The notes beneath the pieces are model-generated. The model did not search any database and had not been told where the DNA came from. It was given only the letters and a program-made list of their open reading frames with translations. Made by a program: the position numbers and the translations under genes. Below are positions 11,562 to 21,812 of a DNA stretch of 64,000 nt, piece by piece; position 1 is the first letter of the stretch; each line of letters opens with the position of its first letter. Location: positions 21,049,300 through 21,113,299 of the forward strand of contig CM057231.1 in NCBI GenBank assembly GCA_029891385.1, read 5' to 3'. Source of the stretch: Erythroxylum novogranatense (lineage: Eukaryota; Streptophyta; Magnoliopsida; Malpighiales; Erythroxylaceae).

Positions 11562-11972
11562 CTAGGACATCTCACTAGGCAACCTCAATCTATAAGCCAA
11601 CGGTCCAATCCTCTCAGTAATCTCATACGGACCGACATAACGGAGACTCAACTTGCCCTTACGGCCAAATCTCAGCACTCCTCTCCAAGGTGACACTCGG
11701 AGGAATACTCTGTCGCCTACATTGAACTCCATCTCTCGCCGATGCTGATCCACATAACTCTTCTGTCTGTCCTGAGTCACCTTGATGCGACTCCGAATCA
11801 CTCTAACTTTATCCACAGTATCCTGGATTAGCTCGGGGCCCTTAAGCATCCTCACACCCTCTTCATCCCAGTAAAGAGGTGATCTACACGGCCTGCCATA
11901 CAAGGCCTCATACGATGCCATCCCAATACTGCTCTGGCATTGATTATTGCACGCAAACTCAATCAGAGCCAA
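11562..11972 (-). pseudogene. Tekay-like integrase, C-terminal half with GPY motif
   Basis: The segment begins LALIEFACNNQCQSSIGMAS and continues YEALYGRPCRSPLYWDE. It then has the DQHRREMEFNVGDRVFLRVSP linker region and YVGPYEITERIGPLAYRLRLP, the GPY/F module. It is in frame with the RNase H/integrase segment to the right through one TAG at 11973-11975 (WD, stop, YLAL). Apart from the nonsense codons the sequence is intact, which implies a fairly recent loss. Confidence 0.9.
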
Positions 11973-11975
11973 GTA

Positions 11976-13058
11976 CTAATCCCAAGCACCTCTGAACTCT
12001 AACACACAAGCTCTCAGCATATCCTCGACAGTCTTGATAGTCCTCTCACTCTGCCCATCTGTCTGAGGATGAAACGCTGTACTAAAGTTCAACCTCGAAC
12101 CCATCGCTGACTGCAGGCTCCTCCAGAACCTCGAAGTGAATCTGGGATCCCTATCTGACACTATCGATACTAGGACCCCATGCAGTCGCACTATCTTTGT
12201 CACATACTTCTGGGCCAACTGATCAAGAGTATTATACATCTTGGTGACACCAGGATGCATCGCATAAGCGGCCACATGAGCCTCCTCCAAAATCTCTCGT
12301 CTCAAATCCTCTACATCTGGCATACACAATCTTTGACCCAACCAAAGAGTCTCGTCCCTCAACTCAAACTCAGCAGCCAATCCTGATCTGACTCTATCCA
12401 TCAATCTCACTAACACTGGGTCCTGATCCTGCACTCTCTTAACCCGATCAAGCAACATCGGTCTAAGCCTCAAGGTAGCTATCAAGGCTCCATCCTGAGT
12501 CAAATCCATCTGCACATTAAGCGCTCTCAACTGAATCAAACTGGGCAATCTCTCAACCCAAATCTGAGCTGCACTGATACGTGATCTCCTGCTCAAAGCA
12601 TCTGCCACCACATTGGCCTTCCCTGGATGATGCTCAATCGTGCAGTCATAGTCTTTCAGAAGCTCAATCCATCTCCTCTGCCTCAGATTCAACTCTCGCT
12701 GACTCAACAGATATCTCAAGCTCTTATGATCGGTGAAGATCTGGAACGTCTCTCCATACAAATAATGTCTCCAGATCTTCAAAGCAAACACTACTGCAGC
12801 CAATTCTAAATCATGCACTGGATAATTCATCTCATGAGACCTCAACTGTCTCGAGGCATACGCTATAACTCTCCCATGCTGCATCAAAACACAGCCTAAA
12901 CCCTGCTGTGAAGCATCACTGAAAACCTCAAATCCTTCGGACCCTGACGGCAAAGCCAACACTGGTGTCGTAGTCAATCGATGCCTAAGCTCCTCAAAGC
13001 TCCTCTGACACTCATCTGTCCATCTAAAAGCCACATTCTTCCTCAGAAGTTTTATCAA
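11976..13058 (-). pseudogene. Tekay-like RNase H and deleted integrase core
   Basis: Residues 1-35 are the end of the RT connection ([14 protein letters not shown]). RNase H follows with [19 protein letters not shown] and [11 protein letters not shown], then the linker ADALSRRSR and the integrase N-terminus ([17 protein letters not shown]). At about residue 278 (nt 12225) MYNTL joins directly to [16 protein letters not shown]. The HHCC zinc finger's second half and the first catalytic aspartate region are therefore missing, in frame. The second aspartate (SDRDPRF, about residue 302) and the glutamate (QTDGQSE, about residue 338) remain. The protein could not catalyse integration. Confidence 0.92.
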
Positions 13059-13061
13059 AGG

Positions 13062-13486
13062 GGCTTAGATCACTGAAAACCCCTCGACAAACCTCCGGTA
13101 ATACCCTGCTAAACCGAGGAAACTCCTCAACTCTGACATATTCCTTGAAATCTCCCAACTCCTCACTGCCTCAATCTTGTGAGGATCCACCTGGATACCC
13201 TCACCAGACACTATGTGGCCTAGAAAAACCACCTCATCCAGCCAAAATTCACATTTCGTGAATTTGGCATACAACTGCCTCTCTCTCATAATCTGCAATA
13301 TAGTCCTCAGATGCTCCGCATGCTCCTGACTACTCCTCGAGTACACTAAAATATCATCGATAAACACAATCACAAACTGATCCAGGTAGGGCTGAAAGAC
13401 ATTATTCATCAAGGCCATGAAGGCTGCCGGGGCGTTAGTCAACCCAAACGGCATCACTAAGAACTCGAAGTGCCCATACCTGCTCC
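13062..13486 (-). pseudogene. Tekay-like reverse transcriptase, C-terminal half, truncated
   Basis: The frame opens at the right with [20 protein letters not shown] and includes the catalytic box FIDDILVYS, the [15 protein letters not shown] segment and [19 protein letters not shown]. One nonsense codon (TAA, about 13062-13064) separates it from the RNase H segment. Everything N-terminal of RYGHF is lost: gag, protease and the first RT motifs. At about 13486 the sequence changes abruptly to a copia LTR. Confidence 0.92.
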
Positions 13487-13726
13487 AATTTTTACTTTCT
13501 ATTAATGTCCAATTTTTATAGAACCATGACTAGGAATATTTAAAAAGAATACATAAGTGCAATAGGAGTCTCATAATTATTATCTCATTATAATTTCATT
13601 TGCAATGTACAATCATCTTATAGACTTTACCATATAAATCTAAACATGTACAAGATAAAGAATGTCTTTAAATAATTTTTCACTAAACTACAACCAAAGC
13701 GATTAGCTGTAGGGTATAAACCAACA
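13487..13726 (-). mobile_element. Start of a copia-like LTR (240 bp, truncated)
   Basis: This matches 38257-38492 closely over its whole length, including TCTATTAAT, ACATAAGTGCAAT/ACATAAATGTAAT and AAACATGTACAAGATAAA/AAACATGTATAAGATAAA. It is therefore the first part of the 3' LTR of the minus-strand element whose 5' LTR lies at 36897-38492. The LTR starts TGTTGGTTTATACC at 13726. The rest was lost at the junction with the Tekay-like pol. Confidence 0.85.
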
Positions 13727-13741
13727 ATCTCCTACTTGCAC
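13727..13741 (-). other. Polypurine tract of the copia-like host element
   Basis: On the minus strand this reads GTGCAAGTAGGAGAT and abuts the LTR start at 13726. The giant-LTR element inserted at its upstream edge, so TGCAC (13737-13741) is also the left target duplication of that insertion. Confidence 0.7.
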
Positions 13742-16700
13742 TGTTGGACCCCGAACTTTTGATGAAAAATAGAAAAAATTAAAATGAATTTTAAATGAGA
13801 AAGAAATTGGTGAGAAAATTATGAATTTAAGGAAATTTGATGAAATTAAGAAATAATTTATGAGAAAAGAATTGTTTAAATTTTTGAGGACTTTGATATT
13901 TGAGTGAACTTATATGGATTATGAGAGAAAAGTGGATGAGTTGATTGAAATAAAGTTAAATAGCAAGAATTAAAGAGAAAAAGTGTAAAAATTTGAAGAA
14001 TTTAGAAAGTTTGACTTTTTGGAGAGAGAATGTTTGACTTTGAGAGTTGACTTTTGATGTAGGCAAAATTTGATAAAATGATCTACATGAAACTTGTAGT
14101 TTATGTCAAGAGCTTTTCGTAGATATAAAGTTTGATATTTTTCGATATCGGGAGTGAGAGTTATGATCATTCAAAGTTCGTTTGAAGTTTGACATTGAGA
14201 AAAAAGTTGACTTTTTAATTGAGGCAAAATCCGAGAAAATGATCAACGTGAAACTTGTAGCCTCTGTCGAGAGCTTTTCGTTGACATAAAGTTTGCTATT
14301 TTTCGACGTCAAGATTGAGAGATATGAATTTCGGAAGATATGCTTTGTTTTGAAAATGTTATTAAGTATAGATTTGCATGTGCTGTACTTCGAGGCCACT
14401 CGTCGTATGGATTTAGTCGGAATTGGAAAAAGTGGCTTTACTGAAAGTTGTAGCTTGTATGTCGATCTTTCCGACGCCATAAAGTTTGTAATTTTTCGAT
14501 ATCGGGGCTAGGAGTTATGAGCGATGAAAAATTGGAAGTTGTTTAGGAAAACCTGTTTTGGACAGAATCTGTGATTGAGGTTTTGACCTCTTTCGAGACC
14601 TAATTTGATTTTGAGTACTTCAGGGAAATTGTAGAGCTTCCTTTTACCTTTCCATAGACACCAAATTCGTCAAATTCCGAGTTCGGAATTAAGAGATATG
14701 ATTTTCGAAAAATTCAGTTATAGGTGGGTATTTAAGGTTTTGTAACTTTGCTCGAACTCCACCCTTTTGCAATCTTTTGTTATAAATCTTTCGTCCGACA
14801 TCCGATTGATTTGATTCTTGAAGCGTTGGATTCCTAAGACAATTGCGTTCATGTTTATGAAGAATTATGATTTTTAGGAGATTATATGGAAAGAGATTGA
14901 TTGAACCAAAGTAAGAGATGAGTTATAGGTTATAAGTTGGATAATTTTCTGAATATGGTTCAGTATTTTGTGATTTTCGGGAGATGTACAACTCCGATTG
15001 AGTTGATTCTTAAGGGAAAATAAAGTTAAAACATAGGGCTACAACTCTTGTGAAGGGATCGAAATTTAATTCCATCCCTAATATTGACAAATTCTGGACT
15101 GAAGTTATGTTAAAGTTCAGTTTCGGATTTTGTGCAGGTCAGTTAGTAATTTGGCCATAACTTCTTCGTTTTAGATCCGATTTGAGCGCCGTTGGTGGCG
15201 TTGGATTCGTAAGATCGAGAGGAACAATTTTCATGAAAAGTTTGTCCAAATTATTTCGTTTAGATGCTAGAAATCAGGATGCAAGTTATCAGTTTTTCAA
15301 AATCCTGCACATGGGTAATTTTGGAATTAGGCAAATAAGTGAGGGCAAAATAGTCATTTGCCCTCCATTTTTAATGAGGTGGCAGAACTCATGGGAGGCT
15401 GTCGTTTTGTGTTCTGAAATGCACGAAATTGAAGCAAAATGAAAGAAAGAAAAGATGAAGAAGAGAGAAGAAGGAGAGGGGCGATAGTGGAGAAGGGAGG
15501 AGAAGCAGGTTTCAATTTTTTTTCTCCATGTTTCTCAAGGGTGATTTTCGTTAGTTTTAAGAGTAAAGAGGAGGAAGAAGAACATGGAAGCTTGCAACAT
15601 GAAGAATTTCGAAAATTAGAGAGAAAAAGGTAAGAGAGAGAAAATTTTTATGTTTGAATTTTGATGAGTTTATTGGTTGATTTAGTTTAATATGGATATG
15701 AATTGAGTTTATCTATGATTATTTGAGGAGATTAGACTATGACTATGTTTAATTTTGGTTATGGAAAATTTTAGAGAGAGAAAGCTTAGTGAAGAAGATG
15801 ATGAATAGTGAAATTTGGGGATTTTTGAAATTGATGATTTAGATAGATTGAATTAGTGATGAATTTGAGATATCCTAAGTTAATTTTGATGTTTATGCTT
15901 TAGGTGAAGTTTAATTTGTAAATTTGTAAATTTGGAGTTTAGGCCAAATTAGGAATTTTGGGGTTTTTGTGAATTAATGGTGTAGAATCATAATTAAGAG
16001 TAGGAATTGATGAAATGTGAAATCAATTTTGAAGAAATTATGTTTTATAAGATTGAATTTGGGTGTATTGGTTTAAGTCAATTTTGAAAATTGGGGATTT
16101 TCAAAATTGGAGATTGAAATAGCTTGGAATTATGGTAAATTGGTGAATTCCTAAGTTAATTTTGAAAATTATGCTATTTATGATGTGAATTTGGATTATT
16201 ATGGTTTAGGTTTTGTTAAATTGGAAGAGAGAGAGAAGCAAAAGTCAAATTGAAGCATTGGACAAGTTGCTTGCATGGAAATAAGGTGGGTAGTATATTT
16301 ATTTATTGAATTATAAGCTAAATGTGACTTTTAAAATTAAAGAAAGCAATTGTTGAAAAAATGTAAATAGTTGAAATTATGATTTCAAAGGATGAAAATG
16401 AGTTTAAGAAATACAAGACTTATGAACTTCATGGGTTTCAAATTATTTGATTTATGATTTAAAGAAATTGGTGCATATTTTGTCATGAATGTGATTATTA
16501 TGTGATTAATTTGATGCTATGAATTGCATTAGATGATTATGTGAATTTATGTGATTTTATGCTTGTGTCATTTATGACACAATTTGATGTTATGAATTGA
16601 AAATATGAAAAATCAAGAGATTTTAAAAGGTGCCTTGAGCAATCAATTCGTTTTGTTATGTGTTAAGTGGGTTTGGTCAGTCCTTTGTGAGTCGTCATTG

Positions 16701-17374
16701 TCTCTACTGTTTAAGCCTTCGCCCTTTTTGCTGCAATAGGCAATGGAGATCCGACACGGACTCCTTTCACGGCTACACCGGACCGTTATGCGGGAAAGTG
16801 TAGTATGTCTATTCGCTTACGATCGCATACGTTATCGCTATGCAGAATGCGAAGACGTCTCGTTAGACCGAACCAAACCAATTCTGATGTGTTATGTGTT
16901 TTGATGTGTTTATAATGTGATGCATTCATATTTAAAGCTGTGCATGATTTGAAAAAGGTTTGAGATTTTGAGAAATAAGACAGTTAATTTTATAATCATG
17001 AAATTTCAGAAGGTTTATGTAAGTTTTGAAAAGTTTGAAAATGAGATTTTGGATAAATGCTTAAATAGGAAATTTTTGAAATGTCATAAGGTTTCCAACG
17101 CGATTATGTTCGTTCGATCATTTTTCTCTGGTTTTGGTTCTCGGATGTCGGATCCGCTTTGCTAAGTGTTTGTCTCCGCTTTCGCTTTGTATTTTCCGAT
17201 TCAATCTGGCCGCTACCTTCGGTTTGACTGATTGGTCCGATTCAAACTTTCCGAGTATTTGTTTCGCTCCGATGATTCGATTTGTATTTCGATTAGCGAT
17301 TTCTCGCTTTTCGATTTTCCATTTTTCCGTTCCGTCTTTCGGTTGGGATCCGGTTCCCGGATCAGGTCCCAACA
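13742..17374 (+). repeat. 5' LTR of the giant-LTR element
   Basis: It starts TGTTGGACCCC and ends GGTCCCAACA. From about 14080 to 14710 it holds at least four degenerate copies of a unit of about 90-110 bp built on ACTTGTAG, GAGCTTTTCG, TAAAGTTTG and TTTTTCGATATC. A purine-rich stretch follows at 15430-15640, then AT-rich DNA, and a CpG-rich tract at 17095-17374. Open frames inside (for example 14106-14480 minus) recur in the other LTR but carry no protein signature. Confidence 0.93.
17095..17374 (+). repeat. CpG-rich TTCG/CGATT tract at the LTR 3' end
   Basis: Degenerate repeats of TTTCG, TCCGATTC and CGCTTTCG raise CpG density sharply over the last 280 bp. The 3' LTR (21532-21812) and the minus-oriented solo LTR (31782-32110) have the same tract. 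It ends in an imperfect hairpin (TTGGGATCCGG ... CCGGTCCCAA in the 3' LTR copy). Confidence 0.7.
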
Positions 17375-17378
17375 TTTA

Positions 17379-17391
17379 TGGTATCAGAGCC
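17379..17391 (+). other. Primer binding site, initiator-Met tRNA type
   Basis: TGGTATCAGAGCC lies 4 bases after the 5' LTR end. It is complementary to the 3' end of plant initiator methionine tRNA, the usual minus-strand primer of gypsy and copia elements. It is also the first of three tandem related segments. Confidence 0.93.
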
Positions 17392-17570
17392 TAGTATTAT
17401 GAACTTGGGCGATATGTTTGTTTCATGAGCAATTTTCGGATAAGTGTCAGAGCCCAGTACTATGGTCTTAACTGGGCATATAAGATTGATGAGAGTGTAT
17501 AAGGATAAAAATTGAATTTGTAAGAATGTCAGAGCCCAGTATTATGATCATACTTGGGCAATATGATTAT
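17379..17570 (+). repeat. Three tandem copies of the primer-site segment
   Basis: Units at 17379-17420, 17445-17487 and 17527-17570 share TCAGAGCC(C)AGTATTATG and a CTTGGGC or CTGGGC stretch. Only the first has the full TGGTATCAGAGC; the others read GTGTCAGAGC and ATGTCAGAGC. Spacing is 66 and 82 bp. Confidence 0.85.
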
Positions 17571-18157
17571 CAAGAATGAATTAGTGATTGTCTGAGTGAG
17601 GTTAAGAACTTTGATTGATTTTTGGGTGTGTGTAAATGAACTTGAGATTTGAAGTTCATGATAGCAATTTGATTTTGGGCATGCACTTAGGAGATGAGAA
17701 TTTGAGATTAGAATTTCTTGGTGAATTGGAAAGAACCTAATTGATTGTTTGATTTAGATGGATTGTGAAAATGGAAATTTAGATTTGAATTACATGATGA
17801 ATTTAGAGGAATTGATTTCGAATATGCATATGTGAGATGCAAATTTTGAATAATGAGATAAATTGGTAGAGAAAAGTGTATAGCAATTCAAAGAATTAAG
17901 TGAAATGATGATTATGGTCCATATTAAGAGTCATTACGACGTGGACCATTGACTTGTTTAAAATGTTAAGGAAAAATGTTAAAGAATATGGAGTTGTAGA
18001 ACTAGTGAGTTTGATATGATTTTGGATGGAGTAATTGATTTAAGAATTGAGCAATTATGAAGAGATTAAGAAAATATTATGAGAAGGAATTAGATAAGAA
18101 ATATTATGTTCTTAAATGTGAATTTCGAGGATGAAATTCTTTTAAGAGGGGGAGAAA

Positions 18158-21100
18158 TGTTGGACCCCGAACTTTTGATGAAAAATAGAAAAAATTAAAA
18201 TGAATTTTAAATGAGAAAGAAATTGGTGAGAAAATTATGAATTTAAGGAAATTTGATGAAATTAAGAAATAATTTATGAGAAAAGAATTGTTTAAATTTT
18301 TGAGGACTTTGATATTTGAGTGAACTTATATGGATTATGAGAGGAAAGTGGATGAGTTGATTGAAATAAAGTTAAATAGCAAGAATTAAAGAGAAAAAGT
18401 GTGAAAATTTGAAGAATTTAGAAAGTTTGACTTTTTGGAGAGAGAATGTTTGACTTTGAGAGTTGACTTTTGATGTAGGCAAAATTTGATAAAATGATCT
18501 ACATGAAACTTGTAGTTTATGTCAAGAGCTTTTCGTAGATATAAAGTTTGATATTTTTCGATATCGGGAGTGAGAGTTATGATCAGTCAAAGTTCGTTTG
18601 AAGTTTGACTTTGAGAAAAAAGTTGACTTTTTAATTGAGGCAAAATCCGAGAAAATGATCAACGTGAAACTTGTAGCCTCTGTCGAGAGCTTTTCGTTGA
18701 CATAAAGTTTGCTATTTTTCGACGTCGGGATTAGGAGATATGAATTTCGGAAGATATGCTTTGTTTTGAAAATGTTATTAAGTATAGATTTGCATGTGCT
18801 GTATTTCGAGGCCACTCGTCGTATGGATTTAGTCGGAATTGGAAAAAGTGGCTTTACTGAAAGTTGTAGCTTGTATGTCGATCTTTCTGACGCCATAAAG
18901 TTTGTAATTTTTCGATATCGGGGCTAGGAGTTATGAGCGATGAAAAATTGGAAGTCGTTTAGGAAAAGTTGTTTTGGACAGAATTTGTGATTGAGGTTTT
19001 GACCTCTTTCGAGACCTAATTTGATTTTGAGTACTTCAGGGAAATTGTAGAGCTTCCTTTTACCTTTCCATAGACACCAAATTCGTCAAATTCCGAGTTC
19101 GGAATTAAGAGATATGATTTTCGAAAAATTCAGTTATAGGTGGGTATTTAAGGTTTTGTAACTTTTGCTTGAACTCCGACCCTTTTGCAATCTTTTGTTA
19201 TAAATCTTTCGTCCGACATTCGATTGATTTGATTCTTGAAGCGTTGGATTCCTAAAACAATTGCATTCATGTTTATGAAGAATTATGATTTTTAGGAGAT
19301 TATATGGAAAGAGATTGATTGAACCAAAGTAAGAGATGAGTTATAGGTTATAAGTTGGATAATTTTCTGAACATGGTTCAGTATTTTGCGATTTTCGGGA
19401 GATGTACAACTCCGATTGAGTTGATTCTTGAGGGAAAATAAAGTTAAAACATAGGGCTACAACTCTTGTGAAGGGATCGAAATTTAATTCCATCCCTAAG
19501 ATTGTCAAATTCTGGACTGAAGTTATGTTAAAGTTCAGTTTCGGATTTTGTGCAGGTCAGTTAGTAATTTGGCCATAACTTCTTCGTTTTAGATCCGATT
19601 TGAGCACCGTTGGTGGCGTTGGATTCGTAAGATCGAGAGGAACAATTTTCATGAAAAAAGTTTGTCCAAATTATTTCGTTTAGATGCTGGAAATCAGGAC
19701 GCAAGTTATCAGTTTTTCAAAATCCTGCACATGGGTAATTTTGGAATTAGGCAAATAAGTGAGAGCAAAATAGTCATTTGCCCTCCATTTTTAATGAGGT
19801 GGCAGAACTCATGGGAGGCTGTCGTTTTGTGTTCTGGAATGCACGAAATTGAAGCAAAATGAAAGAAAGAAAAGATGAAGAAGAGAGAAGAAGGAGAGGG
19901 GCGATAGTGGAGAAGGGAGGAGAGGCAAGTTTCAATTTTTTTTCTCCATGTTTCTCAAGGGTGATTTTCGTTAGTTTTAAGAGTAAAGAGGAGGAAGAAG
20001 AACATGGAAGCTTGCATCATGAAGAATTTCGAAAATTAGAGAGAAAAAGGTAAGAGAGAGAAAATTTTTATGTTTGAATTTTGATGAGTTTATTGGTTGA
20101 TTTAGTTTAATATGGATATGAATTGAGTTTATCTATGATTATTTGAGGAGATTAGACTATGACTATGTTTAATTTTGGTTATGGAAAATTTTAGAGAGAA
20201 AGCTTAGTGAAGAAGATGATGAATAGTGAAATTTGGGGATTTTTGAAATTGATGATTTAGATAGATTGAATTAGTGATGAATTTGAGATATCCTAAGTTA
20301 ATTTTGATGTTTATGCTTTAGGTGAAGTTTAATTTAAAAATTTGTAAATTTGGAGTTTAGGCCAAATTAGGAATTTTGGGGTTTTTGTGAATTATTGGGG
20401 TTTTTGTGAATTAATGGTGTAGAATCATAATTAAGAGTAGGAATTGATGAAATGTGAAATCAATTTTGAAGAAATTATGTTTTATGAGATTGAATTTGGG
20501 TGTATTGGTTTAAGACAATTTTGAAAATTGGAGATTTTCAAAATTGGAGATTGAAATAGCTTGGAATTATGGTAAATTGGTGAATTCCTAAGTTAATTTT
20601 GAAAATTATGCTATTTATGATGTGAATTTGGATTATTATGGTTTAGGTTTTGTTAAATTGGAAGAGAGAGAGATGCAAAAGTCAAATTGAAGCATTGGAC
20701 AAGTTGCTTGCATGGAAATAAGGTGGGTAGTATATTTATTTATTGAATTATAAGCTAAATGTGACTTTTAAAAATTAAAGAAAGCAATTGTTGAAAAAAA
20801 ATGTAAATAGTTGAAATTATGATTTCAAAGGATGAAAATGAGTTTAAGAAATACAAGACTTATGAACTTCATGGGTTTCAAATTATTTGATTTATGATTT
20901 AAAGAAATTAGTGCATATTTTGTCATGAATGTGATTATTATGTGATTAATTTGATGCTATGAATTGCATTAGATGATTATGTGAATTTATGTGATTTTAT
21001 GCTTGTGTCATTTATGACACAATTTGATGTTATGAATTGAAAATATGAAAATCAAGAGATTTTAAAAAGGTGCCTTGAGCGTCTCAATTCGTTTTAGTTA

Positions 21101-21812
21101 TGTGTTAAGTGGGTTTGGTCGGGTCCTTTGTGAGTCGTCATTGTCTCTACTGTTTAAGCCTTCGCCATTTTGCTGCAATAGGCAATGGAGATCCGATTAC
21201 GGACTCCTTTCACGGCTACACTGGACCGTTATGCGGGAAAGTGTAGTACGTCTGCTTCTTTTGCGCATGACCGTTATGCAGAATGTGCGACGTCCGTTAG
21301 ACCGAACCAAACCAATTCTGATGTGTTATGTGTTTTGATGTGTTTATAATGTGATGCATTCATATTTAAAGCTGTGCATGATTTGAAAAAGGTTTGAGAT
21401 TTTGAGAAATAAGACAGTTAATTTTATAATCATGAAATTTCGGAAGGTTTATGTAAGTTTTGAAAAGTTTGAAAATGAGATTTTGGATAAATGCTTAAAT
21501 GGGAAATTTTTGAAATGTCATAAGGTTTCCAACGCGATTATGTTCGTTCGATCATTTTTCTCTGGTTTTGGTTCTCGGATGTCGGATCCGCTTTGCTAAG
21601 TGTTTGTCTCCGCTTTCGCTTTGTATTTTCCGATTCAATCCGCTTCGCTACCTTCGGTTTGACCTGATTCGGTCCGATTCGAAACTTTTCGAGTATTTGT
21701 TTCGCTCCGATGATTCGATTTGTATTCCGATTAGCGATTTCTCGCTTTTCGATTTTCCATTTTTCCGTTCCGTCTTTCGGTTGGGATCCGGTTCCCGGAT
21801 CCGGTCCCAACA
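18158..21812 (+). repeat. 3' LTR of the giant-LTR element
   Basis: It is collinear with the 5' LTR throughout. Visible differences include a 19-bp tandem duplication near 20390 (TTTTTGTGAATTATTGGGG repeated), a small rearranged patch at about 21250-21290 and scattered point changes. It ends CCCAACA at 21812, followed by TGCAC. Confidence 0.93.

Larger units (their letters stand above)
17375..18157 (+). other. 783-bp non-coding interior of the giant-LTR element
   Basis: The interior begins with the primer site and three tandem segments at 17379, 17445 and 17527. AT-rich sequence without a long frame follows. It ends with 12 codons of pol tail (18121-18156) overlapping a purine tract (AAGAGGGGGAGAAA, 18144-18157). 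No gag, protease, RT, RNase H or integrase motif is present. The retained pol tail argues for origin by internal deletion from a Tekay-like parent. Confidence 0.9.
13742..21812 (+). mobile_element. Complete non-autonomous giant-LTR element (LARD-like), TSD TGCAC
   Basis: The element consists of two direct LTRs (13742-17374, 3633 bp; 18158-21812, 3655 bp) around only 783 bp of interior. Both LTRs begin TGTTGGACCCCGAAC and end CCCAACA. A primer binding site (17379) and a polypurine tract (18141) are in the correct places, and TGCAC duplications flank it at 13737-13741 and 21813-21817. The interior has no gag or pol except a 12-codon tail (NFEDEILLRGGE, 18121-18156) matching the end of Tekay-like pol. 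It must have been mobilised by proteins supplied by another element. The LTRs are very similar, with scattered substitutions and short indels, so insertion was relatively recent. Confidence 0.95.

Noticed and set aside
14106..14480. 124-codon open frame on the minus strand, repeated at 18522-18896
   Set aside because: It lies in both LTR copies of one element, spans the degenerate repeat units and has no family signature. Its duplication comes from LTR identity, not coding selection.
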